Of a DNA stretch of 64,000 bases, positions 25,941 to 37,929 are shown piece after piece. The DNA is from Lunularia cruciata. Its lineage: Eukaryota; Streptophyta; Marchantiopsida; Lunulariales; Lunulariaceae. Every line of letters starts with the position of its first letter. Positions within the stretch are counted from its first letter, which is position 1. The notes beneath the pieces were generated by a model. It made no database searches and had not been told where the DNA came from. It saw only the letters and a list, made by a program, of their open reading frames with translations. The DNA is taken from positions 3,601,001 to 3,665,000 of the forward strand of contig OX419755.1 in NCBI GenBank assembly GCA_948567375.1. The letters run 5' to 3'. Made by a program: the position numbers and the translations under genes.

Positions 25941-26580
25941 GTGCATGAGCACGTCAATCATGACATAAGATTTACTGCTTTCAGTTCTTCATTTTTAACA
26001 AGCATTCATATCCTTTTCCCAAAGCCATGTATACATGCAAAACACCTGAAGCAGATTCGTCTTCGCTCTTTGTCTTCTTATAATGTTTTTCATCTATACA
26101 AAAAAAAAGTTTTAGGCGTCCAATCTTTCAGGGTTGAAATTTTATGTAACACTCAACTGGTGAATATTTCGTTTCCAAAAAAATGTCAAAGCCATGCAAT
26201 GGATCATTTCCCTGCATACTTTGCACATGTCATCTGACCAAGCTGGAAAGCTTTATGATGATATTCCTCTTGACCGTAAAACCAGTTGGTACATACGATA
26301 TAACTATCACATCTACACTTCCAGTGGCGACAGAAGTGAACTTTTACCTCCCCCTATTTGCGACGACATGTATTTCTCTGAAATAGAGAAATACATGCTT
26401 TAATTGCTGAGAACGATGAAGAGACATGGAAATTTGGACACGACCCTGTTTATTAAGTCAAAAAACCTTTACGAACAAATCAAACAAGTGGTCAGTGATG
26501 CTTGGCAGGATAAGCGACTTAAACGTCCTAAAAAGACATTCGAAGGCTACCAACATTAAATATCTTTAAAGGTGGGGTAA
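25941..26580 (+). other. Possible gene remnant (69-codon ORF and following coding-like scraps)
   Basis: The frame 26194-26403 reads like protein (DDIPLDRKTSWYIRYNYHIY then PPPICDDMYFSEIEKYML). After its stop, further coding-like scraps follow in other frames (ENDEETWKFGHDPVY; VVSDAWQDKRLKRPKKTFEG). I do not recognise the family. It could be a decayed gene with frameshifts or an unusual composition by chance. Confidence 0.2.
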
Positions 26581-26589
26581 ACTAACGGG

Positions 26590-26905
26590 AGTAAGGTATT
26601 AAGGGTCCTGATCCGAGCGTGGTTGAGTGGACCGGGGTCAGCGGACCCACGACTTAACCAGGGCTCAAAGTCCTGCAGAAGTTACAGTGGTGCCGTTAGT
26701 GAGTGGGAAGCTGAAGAGAACGACTCCGCGTACTTCCAACGACCACGTGGCGCGGCATGTTGCGTCAATGAGGTAGGTAGATCTGTGAGGTACTCAGCGG
26801 ACTCCTTACTCTCTGACGTTCTCCTGCCCTTCGGTAAGGACTTGTCCTCCACTCCCCCTTTTATCCTGTGGCATTTGAACGAACCGGACAGGGTCGAGAG
26901 AAAAC
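26590..26905. other. Second CpG-rich island with a 134-codon ORF
   Basis: GC- and CpG-richer than the flanks (GACCGGGG, CGCGTACTTCC, GGCGCGGC). A plus-strand frame is open at 26623-27027 and a minus-strand frame at 26682-26912. Neither product has a recognisable domain, so I do not call a gene. Confidence 0.35.
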
Positions 26906-27029
26906 ATACCAACTACACTGTATACTTTAAAGTTTTTCCATTTTTAGCAAATTGGATTCTCTATTTTAAAAGAGAAATTTCATCTAGTGAGCAAAAGCGA
27001 GCTGCTATATATTTATTTATTATTTAGCG

Positions 27030-28460
27030 TGAACAATATTTTTTGATATAATTATTGTAGATGTTGAGGCTGATTCACACACAAAATATGTGGTTCTTCA
27101 ACGAGCTTTTCGTTTGGGAATATCATAATATGTGCAGTAACCAGTACATCCATTCAGTTTTCTCACACGGTGTTTGGGTACTGAAATATTTGATACTAAA
27201 CGGATAGCACCTTGATGTTGTGTGTAGTTGTTGAATCCTCCTTTATATCGAGCCAACTATATCCACATCCTTATCGAGCCTACTTTGCACAACTTTACTT
27301 CCCAAATATATATATAGAGCACATGAGTGTACTCCCAAAGTAGGTCATTCTGTAGACGAGGGTATAGACAAGTGTCTAGTATTCTATCTTGCCATTCTAA
27401 TCCACACCTTCTCGTCTACAAGAATATGGTTTACAATCCTGTTGGTCCACTGGAGGTTATCCAGCGATACCGTGTCTAAAGGCCATCTGATGTTGAAGTT
27501 AAGAGGGTCCGGGGGGCTTTAATTGAAAGGAATGACCTTGACAATGTGAGTATTGATTACTTATCTCTTTTAGAATGGAGAGAAAAGAAGTTAAGCAGAC
27601 ACAAGAAGGTGAAAGAATAATCATTTTGTCTAACTCATGGTTTTGTGAGCACAGTGAGAGGAAAGAGCTACTACACATAGTTCTGCACTAATAGTATTAA
27701 ATGTGTGAACCTGTCTCGACTTTTTAGAAGAACTTCTACAAAGATTAAACTTGTAGATAACCTCGTGGAAGGACTTTAGTGGCTCTCATCACTGGACATG
27801 CAGCATGTCATAAACTGCTCACATATTTGAGTCCCTCAAGAACTCGTTGCTCTCATGTAAAACGTCCTGCTGTAATTGTTTGCAACCTTGGGTAACTACT
27901 CTCTGCTCGCGAGGATGGAGATGGAGAAGAAGAAATGGGGGACCAAAAGACACCAGCAGAGGCCCGAGAATCTAGTGGCGAATTTAGGACCTTTTGTCAA
28001 GCTCAAGGTATGGAGTCTGGACACTTTAGGCCACAAGACATCTCTACCCACTGTCGTTACCTTCTGCAGGTAGAGATGCTGTGAGTCTCAGAATCTCCCC
28101 CACTCTTCCCCCTGCTACTGCAGGAAGCTACAGAGAAAATTTGGAGCTACCCTCGTTTTAGAAGGTAGAGCAATTAGAGCAATTGCTTCTGGAATTTGGA
28201 GCCATTATCAAGCTGGTAGGGAAAGTCTGGAGTCAACTTCCTTTCTTATTTATTTTTCAATTGTCAAATTACTCGCTCGAGGTTTATGAACTGTAAGCAC
28301 TTCACGGTCATTATAAATAATTGGGTGTTTTGTGTCTTGGCTGTACTCAATTGATGGGTGGGGCTTCAATTTATTACTGCTGCTGCTGTTGTTGCACAGT
28401 TCTTGAGGAAGATGGATAGAAGTTCGATGTAGGGTTTGGGGCCATCAGTGCTCTTTACAG
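27030..28460. other. Intergenic DNA upstream of the transporter gene
   Basis: No gene is recognised. Only short ORFs (for example 27876-28073) and short triplet runs (CTGCTGCTG near 28380) are visible. Confidence 0.35.
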
Positions 28461-28470
28461 GCAGAGATGC

Positions 28471-28498
28471 ACTGACTGACTGACTGACTGACTGACTG
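28471..28498. repeat. Microsatellite (ACTG)7
   Basis: Seven perfect tetranucleotide ACTG units. Confidence 0.95.
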
Positions 28499-29944
28499 GA
28501 GCTGCTCCTTCTTTCCTTCCTTTCCCAGACCTCGTGCTGTGGGAAGTCATACAGTCACGTTCCTCTGCAAAACCTGCTACATGAATTAAACCAAATAAGA
28601 GAATGGAAAAACAATTTGGTGCTTTTCTCAATCTTTGAGGTCCTTTGGGCAATGCTGCTGCTGCTTACTCCTGTTTTATTCGGTGGCTTTTAACTAAAAG
28701 TGGAACGCTGAGTATGAGCTCTGGATAACTTGAAAAGACTGCATGAAGTTCGGGATGAGGAGTAAGATTTATTCGTCGTTCAACCTCCTGGGATTTTGAT
28801 TGATTAAGCATCATCAGATTGGTGGCTCAGCTGCCATTAAATCCAAAATCTCCAGCAGTAGGAGAAGTAGTAGTGTAAAGTAGTAGAAGTAGTAGAAGTT
28901 GTGTTGGGTCTCTCTGCTGGCTTTGGGTCGTCTTCTTGTGTTCTGCTATTGCAGCTACCCCACCATCGAGGAATTCTGGACCCACTTGGAGTCAAACCCA
29001 GACACAAAGGGAATTGTCAGGTGGGGCCCCCTCAGCAGTCCTCGTTCCCTCTCACACATCTTCTTCTTCTTCAAGGTACTGATAGTACTACGGTACTACT
29101 ACTGGGTTCTTTAAGTCAGGCAGCAGTGATTCTGTGATAGTCTAGGAGCAAGAGGTGGAAGAACGCTGGAACAGGAGGAGCAGCAATGATAGAACGAGGA
29201 GAGTGAGCACAAAAAGTGGATGACGATGAATCTGCTGTCGTGCGTCTCGTCTTGTCGTATCCACTGCAGTTAGTCTTGTCAGGGGAATGCTGAGTGATTC
29301 CGGCTTCCCAGCTCATCATATTAAGCTTGCAACAACCCCGACTCCAGTGCCTCCAGGACATCGAGTCTTTATAGTCTTCACAGCAGATCTCCCTTTACCC
29401 TGTCTCCTGCCATATTCTGTGGACATGTTTGTAAAGATTGTGGGTTTGGGGAGCGATTGTCCCTCAGTTAGCTGCAGAAACACCACCGAGAAATTTTAAA
29501 TGTTTGATACTGAGTTCCGGATCACACCGAGTCTGCAGATAGTGCAGCAGGAGCAGGAGTAACAGATGCCGCCTGTACAGTATGAGTTCGAAGAATATGT
29601 TTGAATGGAAGCTGTGAAGTCGGTCTGCTAGTGCTCACTGCCTGTGTTCATAGGTACTTCGCTTGCCCAAGATTTCGTCGGAGAGCACCAGGAGGTCAAA
29701 ACAGCATCTCCATCTCATTTCCAGGAAAACAAGTCCTCTAGGACCTGTTAAAAAGTTTCCTCCACCGTCCTGGGCTGGACTTCTGAGGAACCTTTACCAC
29801 TGTATTACTTCCGCAATGCGCATATTGTCGAGAAGATGTGGAAGCTCTGAGCTGAATGTTTCTCAGTGGTGAAGGAGAATCTCAGACTGTCAGCCGAGTC
29901 TGAGCAGAGAAATATAGACTAGTAGATTGGCTGCCACAGAGAAC
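28499..29944 (+). promoter_or_regulatory. Probable promoter / long 5' leader of the LHT8-like gene
   Basis: It is the stretch between the last intergenic repeat and the transporter ATG. It has AGTAGTAG and CTGCTGCTG runs and several short upstream ORFs. The frame that precedes the ATG is open back to a TTG at 29927. No TATA box or cap site decides the transcription start, and leader introns are possible. Confidence 0.3.
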
Positions 29945-32900
29945 ATGGACTCGAGTTCTGGAGGTGAGGGCAGTTATGGGGGAAGGGAAGGACCTCGAGT
30001 GGTGACAGTCAGAGAAGTAAGCTTTGCTCCAAATGTTCGATCGGAGCTATCATCTCGATCAGATGAGCCAGAGCTCATTTCGATTCCTGTCACTCCGCAG
30101 GGCTCTACTCCCCCTAGTCAAGCTTCACCGAGAATTTTCTCCCCAGGGATTTTGACACCCAGTGGGAATCAAACTCCTCGACCTCTGGGCACACCCAATA
30201 TGAGTAAACCCTCATCCAGTCTCCCAACTCCGAGTCTGAACACTCCTAAAACCCCTTGGACTCCAAACTTGCGATCCCCCAGATTCTTGGGCACTCCCTT
30301 AGCAACTCCCATGCGCAAAGCTTTTATAAATATGAAGCAGTACTTGGAGGACATTGGTCATTTCACCACGCTTAATCCCAGAGACGCTTGGCTTCCTGTC
30401 ACCGAGTCCCGCAATGGCAACGTCTACTACGCGGCTTTTCACACCCTCAATTGTTCGATTGGGTTCCAGTCCCTGTTTCTTCCGGTAGCCTTCATATACC
30501 TCGGCTGGTATGCACCTATCTCTCCCGTCCATTGCGGATATAAATTACTATCAACTCTTCGTGCAATTTTTCTGCATCTTTGCTGGGGAAAGAAACCACA
30601 TTGCTCTCATTTCACAGCCCTTCGTGATGATCATGGAATTATGTTCGTCGAAATAGGCTTTTCTGCATATGTATCTTAATCTTGTGTGTACTCAAGAAGA
30701 ACGAAAGATGTGTGAGCTGGGTGGTGATTTTGGATTAGCTCTCGGGATTATGGGTTGTTTAACTATATTTCAAACAGTTGACTTTTCCACTATTTTTGCC
30801 GAAATGAACGATAGGGGAGATGGACGGAAAGTGAATATGTGTGGTTGCTTGTACAGGACTTGGGGCAGTTTAGCTTTGACAGTGGCATTCATATGGCAAA
30901 TGTATACCACCCATCTGCTCATTATGATGCACGAGTCGGTGCCCGGCAAGCGGCTCAATCGCTTTATCGAGATTGCGCAAGAAGCGTTCGGTACAACTCC
31001 CCCATTTCCTGCTCTTTCTGCATAAAGATTTTGGGAAGGAGAAACTGCAATCATTGTTTACCTGTCTTATTAGAATTTCCAAGTTGGGTCATTCGAGCAC
31101 CCATATATTCGTGCAATGAGGAAGAAATATTCAAGAGTTGTCGTAAACGTAAACAGAAATAGTGCCCAAGAAGCAACGCGAAGCACTCATTGCTGTATTC
31201 TAGAAGGAAACCTCTTTTACATGAAACATCGGTGCGGGAACAGGCCGAATTTTTACAACATCTTCTTTTGTCCAAAATATTTCACCAAAATCCTTCAATT
31301 GAGAAAGAGCATTACGAAACCAACTCTATGCGCTTGAATCAGCTCTGATAATGTCGACTCCATGTGTTCTTCACTGACGTTGCTGACCACAATTTTATTC
31401 TGAGATATCGATAAGGATTGTGCTTTGGGGCTCAGATTTCTGACCATTCTATATCGAAATTTGTTGCAGGACCTAAACGGGGTTTACTCATAGTGATACC
31501 ACCACTTATGCAGCTTTCAGCTGGGTATTGTACAGCTTTGACGATTCTGGGGGGAAGCGCTTTGCAGCTTTTCTACTCCACAGTTTGCACCGAGTGTTTC
31601 TACACCAACGTACTGACTGTTACGGAGTGGTACCTCGTCTTCACATGCCTGTGTTGGGTCGTTGCTCTACTACCCAACTTAAATTCCATCTCCTATATAT
31701 CTCTGGTCGGATCTATCATGGCAGTCGCTTACTGCACTCTGCTGTGGGCACTCTCTGTTGACGCTGGACGACCACTTCCAGTGTCATATGACGTTGTTCG
31801 ACGGAAGTCTGATTTGGCCACCACTTTCACTATTTTCGTGGCGATTGGGAATATTGTCTTCGCATTCAGGGGTCACAACCTCATCCCTGAGATCCAGGTT
31901 CGAAGTTACTCTACCTCCTAGTTAAGCATTCTCTGATAAACAGAGGAAAGAACTTAAATCTCCTGAACATTTGCTGTTGCTTTGGTGCATTTTACAATCT
32001 TCGATTATTAATCGGTTTTGCTTCTTTTCGTGTATTTTGCAGGCAACCATGCCTTCCAGTTTGAAGAACCCCGCCTACGTTCCAATGTGGAGAGGGACAC
32101 GAATTGCGTTTGTTTCCGTGGCCATCTGCCTATTTCCAATTGCTATTGCAGGTTACTGGGCTTACGGTGATAAGGTGAGCAGCCCTCTCTGCTACGCAAT
32201 CAAAGGATTCGGAAGATTTGAGAGAATACATATTACTGGACAGTACCATAAATCTGAACTAGGGTCGAAGCTCTTAAAAGACGACCCTTGCATTACTGTG
32301 CGTATCCAGCGATGATTGATTTTATAGCAGTTTCACTTTTTTCTCTATTTACGTTGGTTATGTCTTCTATGGTAAACATCCCGATGCTGAAGAGAACGCT
32401 CCAACAGCCTGCGACAAGTTAGGATGGATTAGGATCGGGTGGAACGAATGTTCTGGGAACAGAAAGTTGGTCGTGACTGGAATTGCAGGGTTCTTTCTCC
32501 AGTTGCTGCTACTACCCACTTTAAAGCACGTGCAGACATGAGAGTTGAAAAGCTAGAATTGAGAAAGTACGGAGGACCCACCATGCCTGGGTCAAAGAGG
32601 TTCAACGCTACAGCTCCTGAGAATATCCATTCCGACATCGAGTGTTGGCTACATTGACACTGCACAGAGGCTCTCACTCTGTTGGACAAAACACAAGCTT
32701 TGAATTTATTAAACTAGAGTACGTCTATGTATCTCATACTTTTGTTTCTGGGAACAATTTTGTCGGAAAGTTGAGGTGAAGAATATTTTATCTAATATTG
32801 AGTCCCATTTCGCCTGTTTGTGTTCAGATGCTTCCTTCGGGCATTTTGTTCTCCCTGTACAGATACCACTTCATGGGAGGCTCAAGAGTTCTGATCGGCA

Positions 32901-33322
32901 TGACATTCCTGATGGTTGCCCTACATGCTGTGACCACGTACCAGATATACGCCATGCAGCAGTTCGATTTCTTCGAGATGATGCAGTCAATGAAATCCAA
33001 CCGACCTGTGCCATGGTGGCTCCGACTTCTGTTCCGTTCTGCATTCGTCTTCTTAAACTTCTTTGTAGCTGTGGCCATGCCATTCATCAGCAGCTTGGCT
33101 GGGTTCCTCGGGGGCATCAGCTCGTTACCCATCAGCTTCGCATTCCCATGTTTCATGTGGCTTTGGATCAAGAAACCAGCCGTTAGAAGCTTCGACTGGT
33201 ACATGAACTGGACTCTCGGGATTTTTGGTATCTGCCTTTCTATTATAGTCAGCATTAGTGGAATATGGAGCATAGTCGACACTGGCTTAAGGTTGAACTT
33301 CTTCCAACCTGGAGCAACGTAA
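29945..33322 (+). CDS. Lysine/histidine transporter-like 8 (AATL1-type) amino-acid permease
   Basis: A proton-coupled amino-acid permease of the AAAP family, a plasma-membrane protein by family. Exons: 29945-30507, 30857-30990, 31470-31897, 32043-32174 and 32828-33322 (stop TAA), all GT/AG, total 1752 bp or 583 residues. ATG 29945 is chosen because the open frame upstream has no ATG. The first ~130 residues are a hydrophilic Ser/Thr/Pro-rich cytosolic tail containing ELISIPVTP, as in Arabidopsis LHT8. Residues ~143-159 hold [17 protein letters not shown], then hydrophobic membrane segments, [65 protein letters not shown] and, near the end, [14 protein letters not shown]. Order and length agree with LHT8 proteins rather than the shorter LHT1 type. 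The exon 3 donor (GTTCGA) is weak. Substrates cannot be told from sequence. Confidence 0.95.
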
Positions 33323-35220
33323 CTTCACCAATCCGTCCTGTAGATTAGACAGAATCCACAGATTCTTGCGTCCATTCCTACCCTCTGAAAGAATCACTAG
33401 ATCAGTAGCCATTGTGGCAAAGTAGATACAATTTTAACAACTCGCGAATACCTCCTCTAGATCTTCAACCGTCTTCTACATCTAAAGCTTTAGATATGCA
33501 TGTACATGGAAGGCACGACAGACCTTGAGACACAAGTAAACAAGTCTCAGAGCTCAGACAACAGTTCTAACAAAGGAAATCAGGAACATCTCTCTTAGTT
33601 GATCCGTGAAGGATTCCTAGTACTACCTGCGTAGGTAGCAACTGTGATTTGCGAGATTGATGTATCAGTAATATACTTATCAGTAATATACAGTAAGTAC
33701 AGAAAAGTGAAACGGAGAAAGATTGAAACAAATCTGAAACAAATCAGGTTTCCAAATCGATCAACCTTTCCTCACCACCATTTCTTGCAACATTGAAACA
33801 TTACTTGTGATTTATTACCTTGCCTGCCGCCACGAGACCTCTGCACTAGAAGCACGACACTTGTATGAGTGCATGAACATGCAAAATTTCAGCCTGCTGC
33901 TACATGCTTCTGCCTCGGTTGTTGGAGGTGTATAACTCCATAACAAACTCCACCTTATGTGTCACCAACGCAGGCATCCATCTGGGAACAACCGGATTTA
34001 TTAGAAAATCGCTTGAGTTTGCTTAAGGATATTTTAATCAGCTTAACTTTCGATTCTATTTAATATGGTCCAGCTGTCAAACCGAGAGGTTTTCTACCGT
34101 ATTTTGTAATCTAGGCTTGTTAATGGAAAATATTTTTGCTTTATCCATCTGTGAAAAATGGTTATTATCAAGAGATTTAAAATGCCTTTTCCTCTCTGAA
34201 TAAAAACCACCTAAATTTTAGAGGAATCAAAGGAATCAAATGATTTCCAATCAAAATAATGATTTGTAGCACAAAGATTATTTCTGAGTAAAGGAAAAAT
34301 AAAAATAGTAATATACTCGTAGTTCCAACCATGCTTTGATAACTTCAATATAAAGGACTACCTTAAATTTATGGTGCAGAATTTTGATTGTAGGGGATTG
34401 AAGAACTTGTTAACTCTATTAAATTCTATCTCGGGATTTATTCGGAATTATGTTGTTCTCTTCAGAAATTGCTGGCAAATGAATTATATGTTCAGAATTT
34501 AATTTTGATACACTTAATATAAATTTGATACACAGTTGCAAATCCTCTTTAAACTATTTCTTTCAATTGTAAGTACTCAACGTATTTCCAATTTGTCACC
34601 GTTGCTTTCATATATTGTATATAATAATGATTAGAGTCGAATATTTAGTTGTTAAGCTTTTTTTCTTCTTTTTTATATTTTATCTTTCTTCATAATGAAT
34701 AAAAATATTCATCGTTTGATCTTTCATTTTAATTGATTATAATTTCTAGATTTTTGTCTCAGAAGAATACATTTCAAGAATCGTGTATTCCAAAAATGAA
34801 CATGCGATTCCAAAATTTACATCATATGGATTGAATTCCGTTATCATATTATTTCTAGATTTTCATTAAATATCTTATTTCTAGTTTAATGAGTAAAAGA
34901 AATAGTTACTCTATCTTCTTTTCTCGATTTATCATTGTGGATATCAATCGAACTTCCTTTTTAACACAATATGTTTAATCTAAAAATTAAGATACACTTT
35001 CACATAAATTGTAAAATTTTTACCTTTAATTATTGAAGTAAAAATTTAGAAAATAAATTTATCAATATTTTATAAAAATTAACACATAAATAAATATAAA
35101 ACATAGTTCAGTTATATTAATCTATAATCTATGCAGCACATTTCTTCAAAATACGTAATTCAAGGAGAAGAATTACTCTAAAATGGTTCCGAATCGCCTC
35201 CTCACGCTTGTTTCCAACAG
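33323..35220. other. Transporter 3' region and AT-rich intergenic DNA
   Basis: The 3' UTR is followed by strongly AT-rich DNA from about 34000 with no ORF of note. A CAGTAATATAC word is duplicated at 33666-33700. No gene, RNA or mobile element is recognised. Confidence 0.5.
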
Positions 35221-35226
35221 TCCGTG

Positions 35227-35328
35227 CACGTGGCACGAGCTCAGAAACTCCCATGTTAGCTGTGGCCACATAGACGAGAACACGTGAAAGGTAGTCGCAC
35301 ACGTAGGGCCCACAAATCGGATATATAT
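35227..35328 (+). promoter_or_regulatory. Probable core promoter of the PRISE reductase gene
   Basis: Within 100 bp there are two CACGTG G-boxes (35227-35232 and 35281-35286), a GGGCCCAC word matching the class-I/II TCP site (35306-35313), and a TATATAT box at 35322-35328. This lies about 0.78 kb upstream of the ATG at 36105, which implies a long leader or a leader intron. G-boxes bind bZIP and bHLH factors and often mark light, ABA or stress control. That link to this gene is an inference. Confidence 0.5.
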
Positions 35329-35329
35329 T

Positions 35330-36104
35330 CTGTCCAGGATAACAACTTTACACTAGTCATGCATGAACTTGTGATGTTTCAGAAGTCATATTGGCGAGGA
35401 CTTCCCACTCTTTACTTCGTGATCTTCTTCCACTTTCTAACAAGATAGAAATCAAGGAACTTTGGAGCTTGAGCTTTTGGAGATACTTGAGCTATTTGGA
35501 CATGCTCTAGATAGTAGCAACATCAAACACAATTTATCTGAACGTGAGCCGATCCATTGCCTGTGTGTGGTAGGGCACTAGAACTGTCTGAAAAACTAGT
35601 TGGGAGTTTCTCGTATCGAAATTGGACATTAGTAATCGATTGCATACAAACGCTGCTGACATGGGTTCATGAAATTGCTTTTCTGGAGCCGGTCGTTCGT
35701 CGTGAATCTGCCATCGGTGCTGTAGCGGGGAAGCACAGTAGACTGAAGGCAAAGCACCCAACTATGGAGTTAAGACAGAGTAGTTCTTGAATGAGTTCTG
35801 TTGATTAGGAGACTGCAATGTTCATGCAGATTAGCCATAGACTGCGGACATTACAGACAGTGAAACAGTAGGAAACAGTGGATTCAAGTCAAAAGTTTCG
35901 CGTGAAAGAAGACAATTTTGTTCCCATGTTTTTAGTTTCAAAACAGAAGAGAAGAGCTCGATAACAATGACTGCTGATCGCCATGCATATTTATTTTTTC
36001 TAGTGCTCGGTTTAATGGGCAGGCCTAAATTGGACCTGTTGTCATGCAGGACGAGACATCAGGAGGAAAGTTCAAATTACATAAGCTGACTGAAATTGGA
36101 GACA
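35330..36104 (+). other. Putative 5' leader of the PRISE gene
   Basis: From the TATA box to the ATG there are several short ORFs (for example 35557-35790, 77 codons), none resembling a known protein. If transcribed as one leader, they would act as upstream ORFs. A leader intron would remove some of them. Confidence 0.3.
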
Positions 36105-37247
36105 ATGGGTAAAGTAGCTCTAGTTTGCGGAGCCACAGGAATTGTGGGGAAGTATTTGGTTGACATTCTTTCAGACGAAAACTGCCCATCCGGGCCCTGG
36201 AAGGTGTACGCTCTAGCCAGAAGACCTGAAGAGAAGGCGAAAATCTGCTTCAAGTCCGACAACTACAAGTACATTCGGTTGAATCTACTGGACAAGGAGG
36301 AGACATTCAGCAAACTGATTCCCCTCAACGACACAACTCACATTTTTTGGGTCACTTGGGTTATGGGGAAAACAGAGGAAGAGAACTGCTCCGAGAATGG
36401 GAAGATGTTTGAAAACTGTTTGGCTGCTGTAGTGCCACATGCAAAGAATTTGGAGTACATCTGCCTGCAGACAGGAGCAAAGCACTACATTGGGCCCTTC
36501 ACTGGAGGTGTGGAACCTCGTGAACCTCCATTCAGAGAAGACTACCCTAGACTCCCCTGCGTCAACTTCTATCACACCTTGGAGGATATACTTTTCAGCT
36601 ATGTGAAGCAGCAGCATGGTCAACTGACTTACTCCATCCATAGACCTACAAACATCTTCGGCTTCACAGCAGGAAACCTGATGAACCTGCTCGGAACATT
36701 AACAGTCTATGCAGCAATCTGCAAGCACGAGGGGCTTCCATTCACCTTTCCAGGTAATAATATTACTTGGGATCAAATGCAAGATGCAGCTTCTGCAGAC
36801 TTGATAGCTGAACAGGAGATCTGGGCTGCCACCACACCACAAGCCAAGAACCAGGCCTTCAACTCAGCAAATGGAGACGTTTTCAAATGGAAGAGGATGT
36901 GGACTGTTCTGGCAGAGGAACTGGGTGTCGAACCAGCACCATATGCCGGCAAACCTACCAGTTTGACCGACGTCTTCAAAGGCAAAGATCATGTATGGGA
37001 AAGAATCATCAAGGAGAAAGGCTTGGTGGAAACCAAGTTCAGTGATGTAGCTCACGGGTGGTTCGCAGACTTCGTACTGAATGTACCACGGGAGATTGTA
37101 TCTTCCATGAACAAAAGCAAGGAATTCGGTTTCCTCGGCTTCCGCAACACCGAGACCTCTATCAAATCCATTCTGCACGAGATGGTTGAATCCAAGGTTT
37201 ATCCGTCTTTCCACGAGAAGTACCACCTGCGAGATCGTGCAGTGTAA
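36105..37247 (+). CDS. PRISE-family enone reductase (progesterone 5-beta-reductase / iridoid synthase-like)
   Basis: An NADPH-dependent short-chain reductase that reduces activated C=C bonds of enones such as progesterone in vitro; the natural substrate in this plant is unknown. It is intronless with 380 residues, the usual family length. ATG 36105 gives MGKVALVCGATGIVG; the open frame upstream contains only a TTG start. The Rossmann motif GATGIVG (residues 9-15) and ARR at 38-40 fit NADPH binding. The catalytic pair is present: Lys126 in TGAKHYIGP and Tyr156 in NFYHTLEDI. Their spacing is two residues shorter than in the foxglove enzyme because the loop between them is shortened. Further family blocks are HRPTNIFGF, NLLGTLTVYAAICKHEG, ADLIAEQEIWAA, FNSANGDVFKWK and MNKSKEFGFLGFR. 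Probably cytosolic, as no signal peptide is seen. It is unrelated in pathway to its neighbours. Confidence 0.95.
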   Translation: MGKVALVCGATGIVGKYLVDILSDENCPSGPWKVYALARRPEEKAKICFKSDNYKYIRLNLLDKEETFSKLIPLNDTTHIFWVTWVMGKTEEENCSENGKMFENCLAAVVPHAKNLEYICLQTGAKHYIGPFTGGVEPREPPFREDYPRLPCVNFYHTLEDILFSYVKQQHGQLTYSIHRPTNIFGFTAGNLMNLLGTLTVYAAICKHEGLPFTFPGNNITWDQMQDAASADLIAEQEIWAATTPQAKNQAFNSANGDVFKWKRMWTVLAEELGVEPAPYAGKPTSLTDVFKGKDHVWERIIKEKGLVETKFSDVAHGWFADFVLNVPREIVSSMNKSKEFGFLGFRNTETSIKSILHEMVESKVYPSFHEKYHLRDRAV

Positions 37248-37358
37248 ACATGCACAAATACAAATTAGACGGAAAGCTACCAAGTGATCCAGACATCTTC
37301 TCTTGATTGAGAGCGTGCAGCAAGTTTCTCATCAGTCTAAGCAGGCTGCGTAGAGTAC

Positions 37359-37815
37359 AGTAAATCGTCGATACAACTGGAGTACGTTTCAAGGTGCGGA
37401 AATTAGAAATGCATCTGACTTCTACAAAAGTCCTTGTAAGTTTCAACCGTGGTGATAGACTGCATAACGGTTCCAAAAGATGTTAAACTTGTGAATAGAA
37501 TCAATGAAACTCAGTACCGTCCGAGAGACAGGAACTGGGAGTTCTGCACTGTTACGTAAAGATCTCTGTCAAAATGTATCTCGGCACAGACTGATTTACA
37601 TGCAGTCATGTTCTCGCTTCGTACAGTACAGTACTCTTCGTGTAAGTAAGTCGTTGATACAACTGGAGTACGTTGTAGGGTGCGGTAATTAGAAATAGAT
37701 CTGACTTCTACAAAAATCCTTGTGAGTTTCAACCGTGTTGATAGACTGCATAACGGTTACAAGAGATGTTAAGCTTGTGAATAAAATCGATGAAACTCAG
37801 CATCGTCCGAGAGAC
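37359..37815 (+). repeat. Direct repeat, two 171-bp copies downstream of the PRISE gene
   Basis: Copy 1 is 37359-37529 and copy 2 is 37645-37815, a constant offset of 286 bp with substitutions but no net indel. They share CGATACAACTGGAGTACGT (TTGATACAACTGG in copy 2), ATCTGACTTCTACAAAA, AGTTTCAACCGTG and GATAGACTGCATAACGGTT. The 115 bp between them is unique. The array begins about 110 bp after the PRISE stop, so it lies in or next to the 3' UTR. Confidence 0.9.
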
Positions 37816-37929
37816 TGTAAATGTTCAGAGCAGGTTTGGTGTAAGCATGAGAAGGTCTAAAATGTATAAGGTCAAGCAACAAGTACTTAACACCAGCAGA
37901 CCAACACTTGCATATGTATGATCTTTCTT

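Noticed and set aside
29927-29944. Upstream start for the transporter at a TTG codon
   Set aside because: The frame is open to a TTG only. Plant nuclear genes start at ATG, so ATG 29945 was used.
36096-36104. Upstream start for the PRISE gene at a TTG codon
   Set aside because: Same reason; ATG 36105 also gives the usual family N-terminus just before the Rossmann motif.
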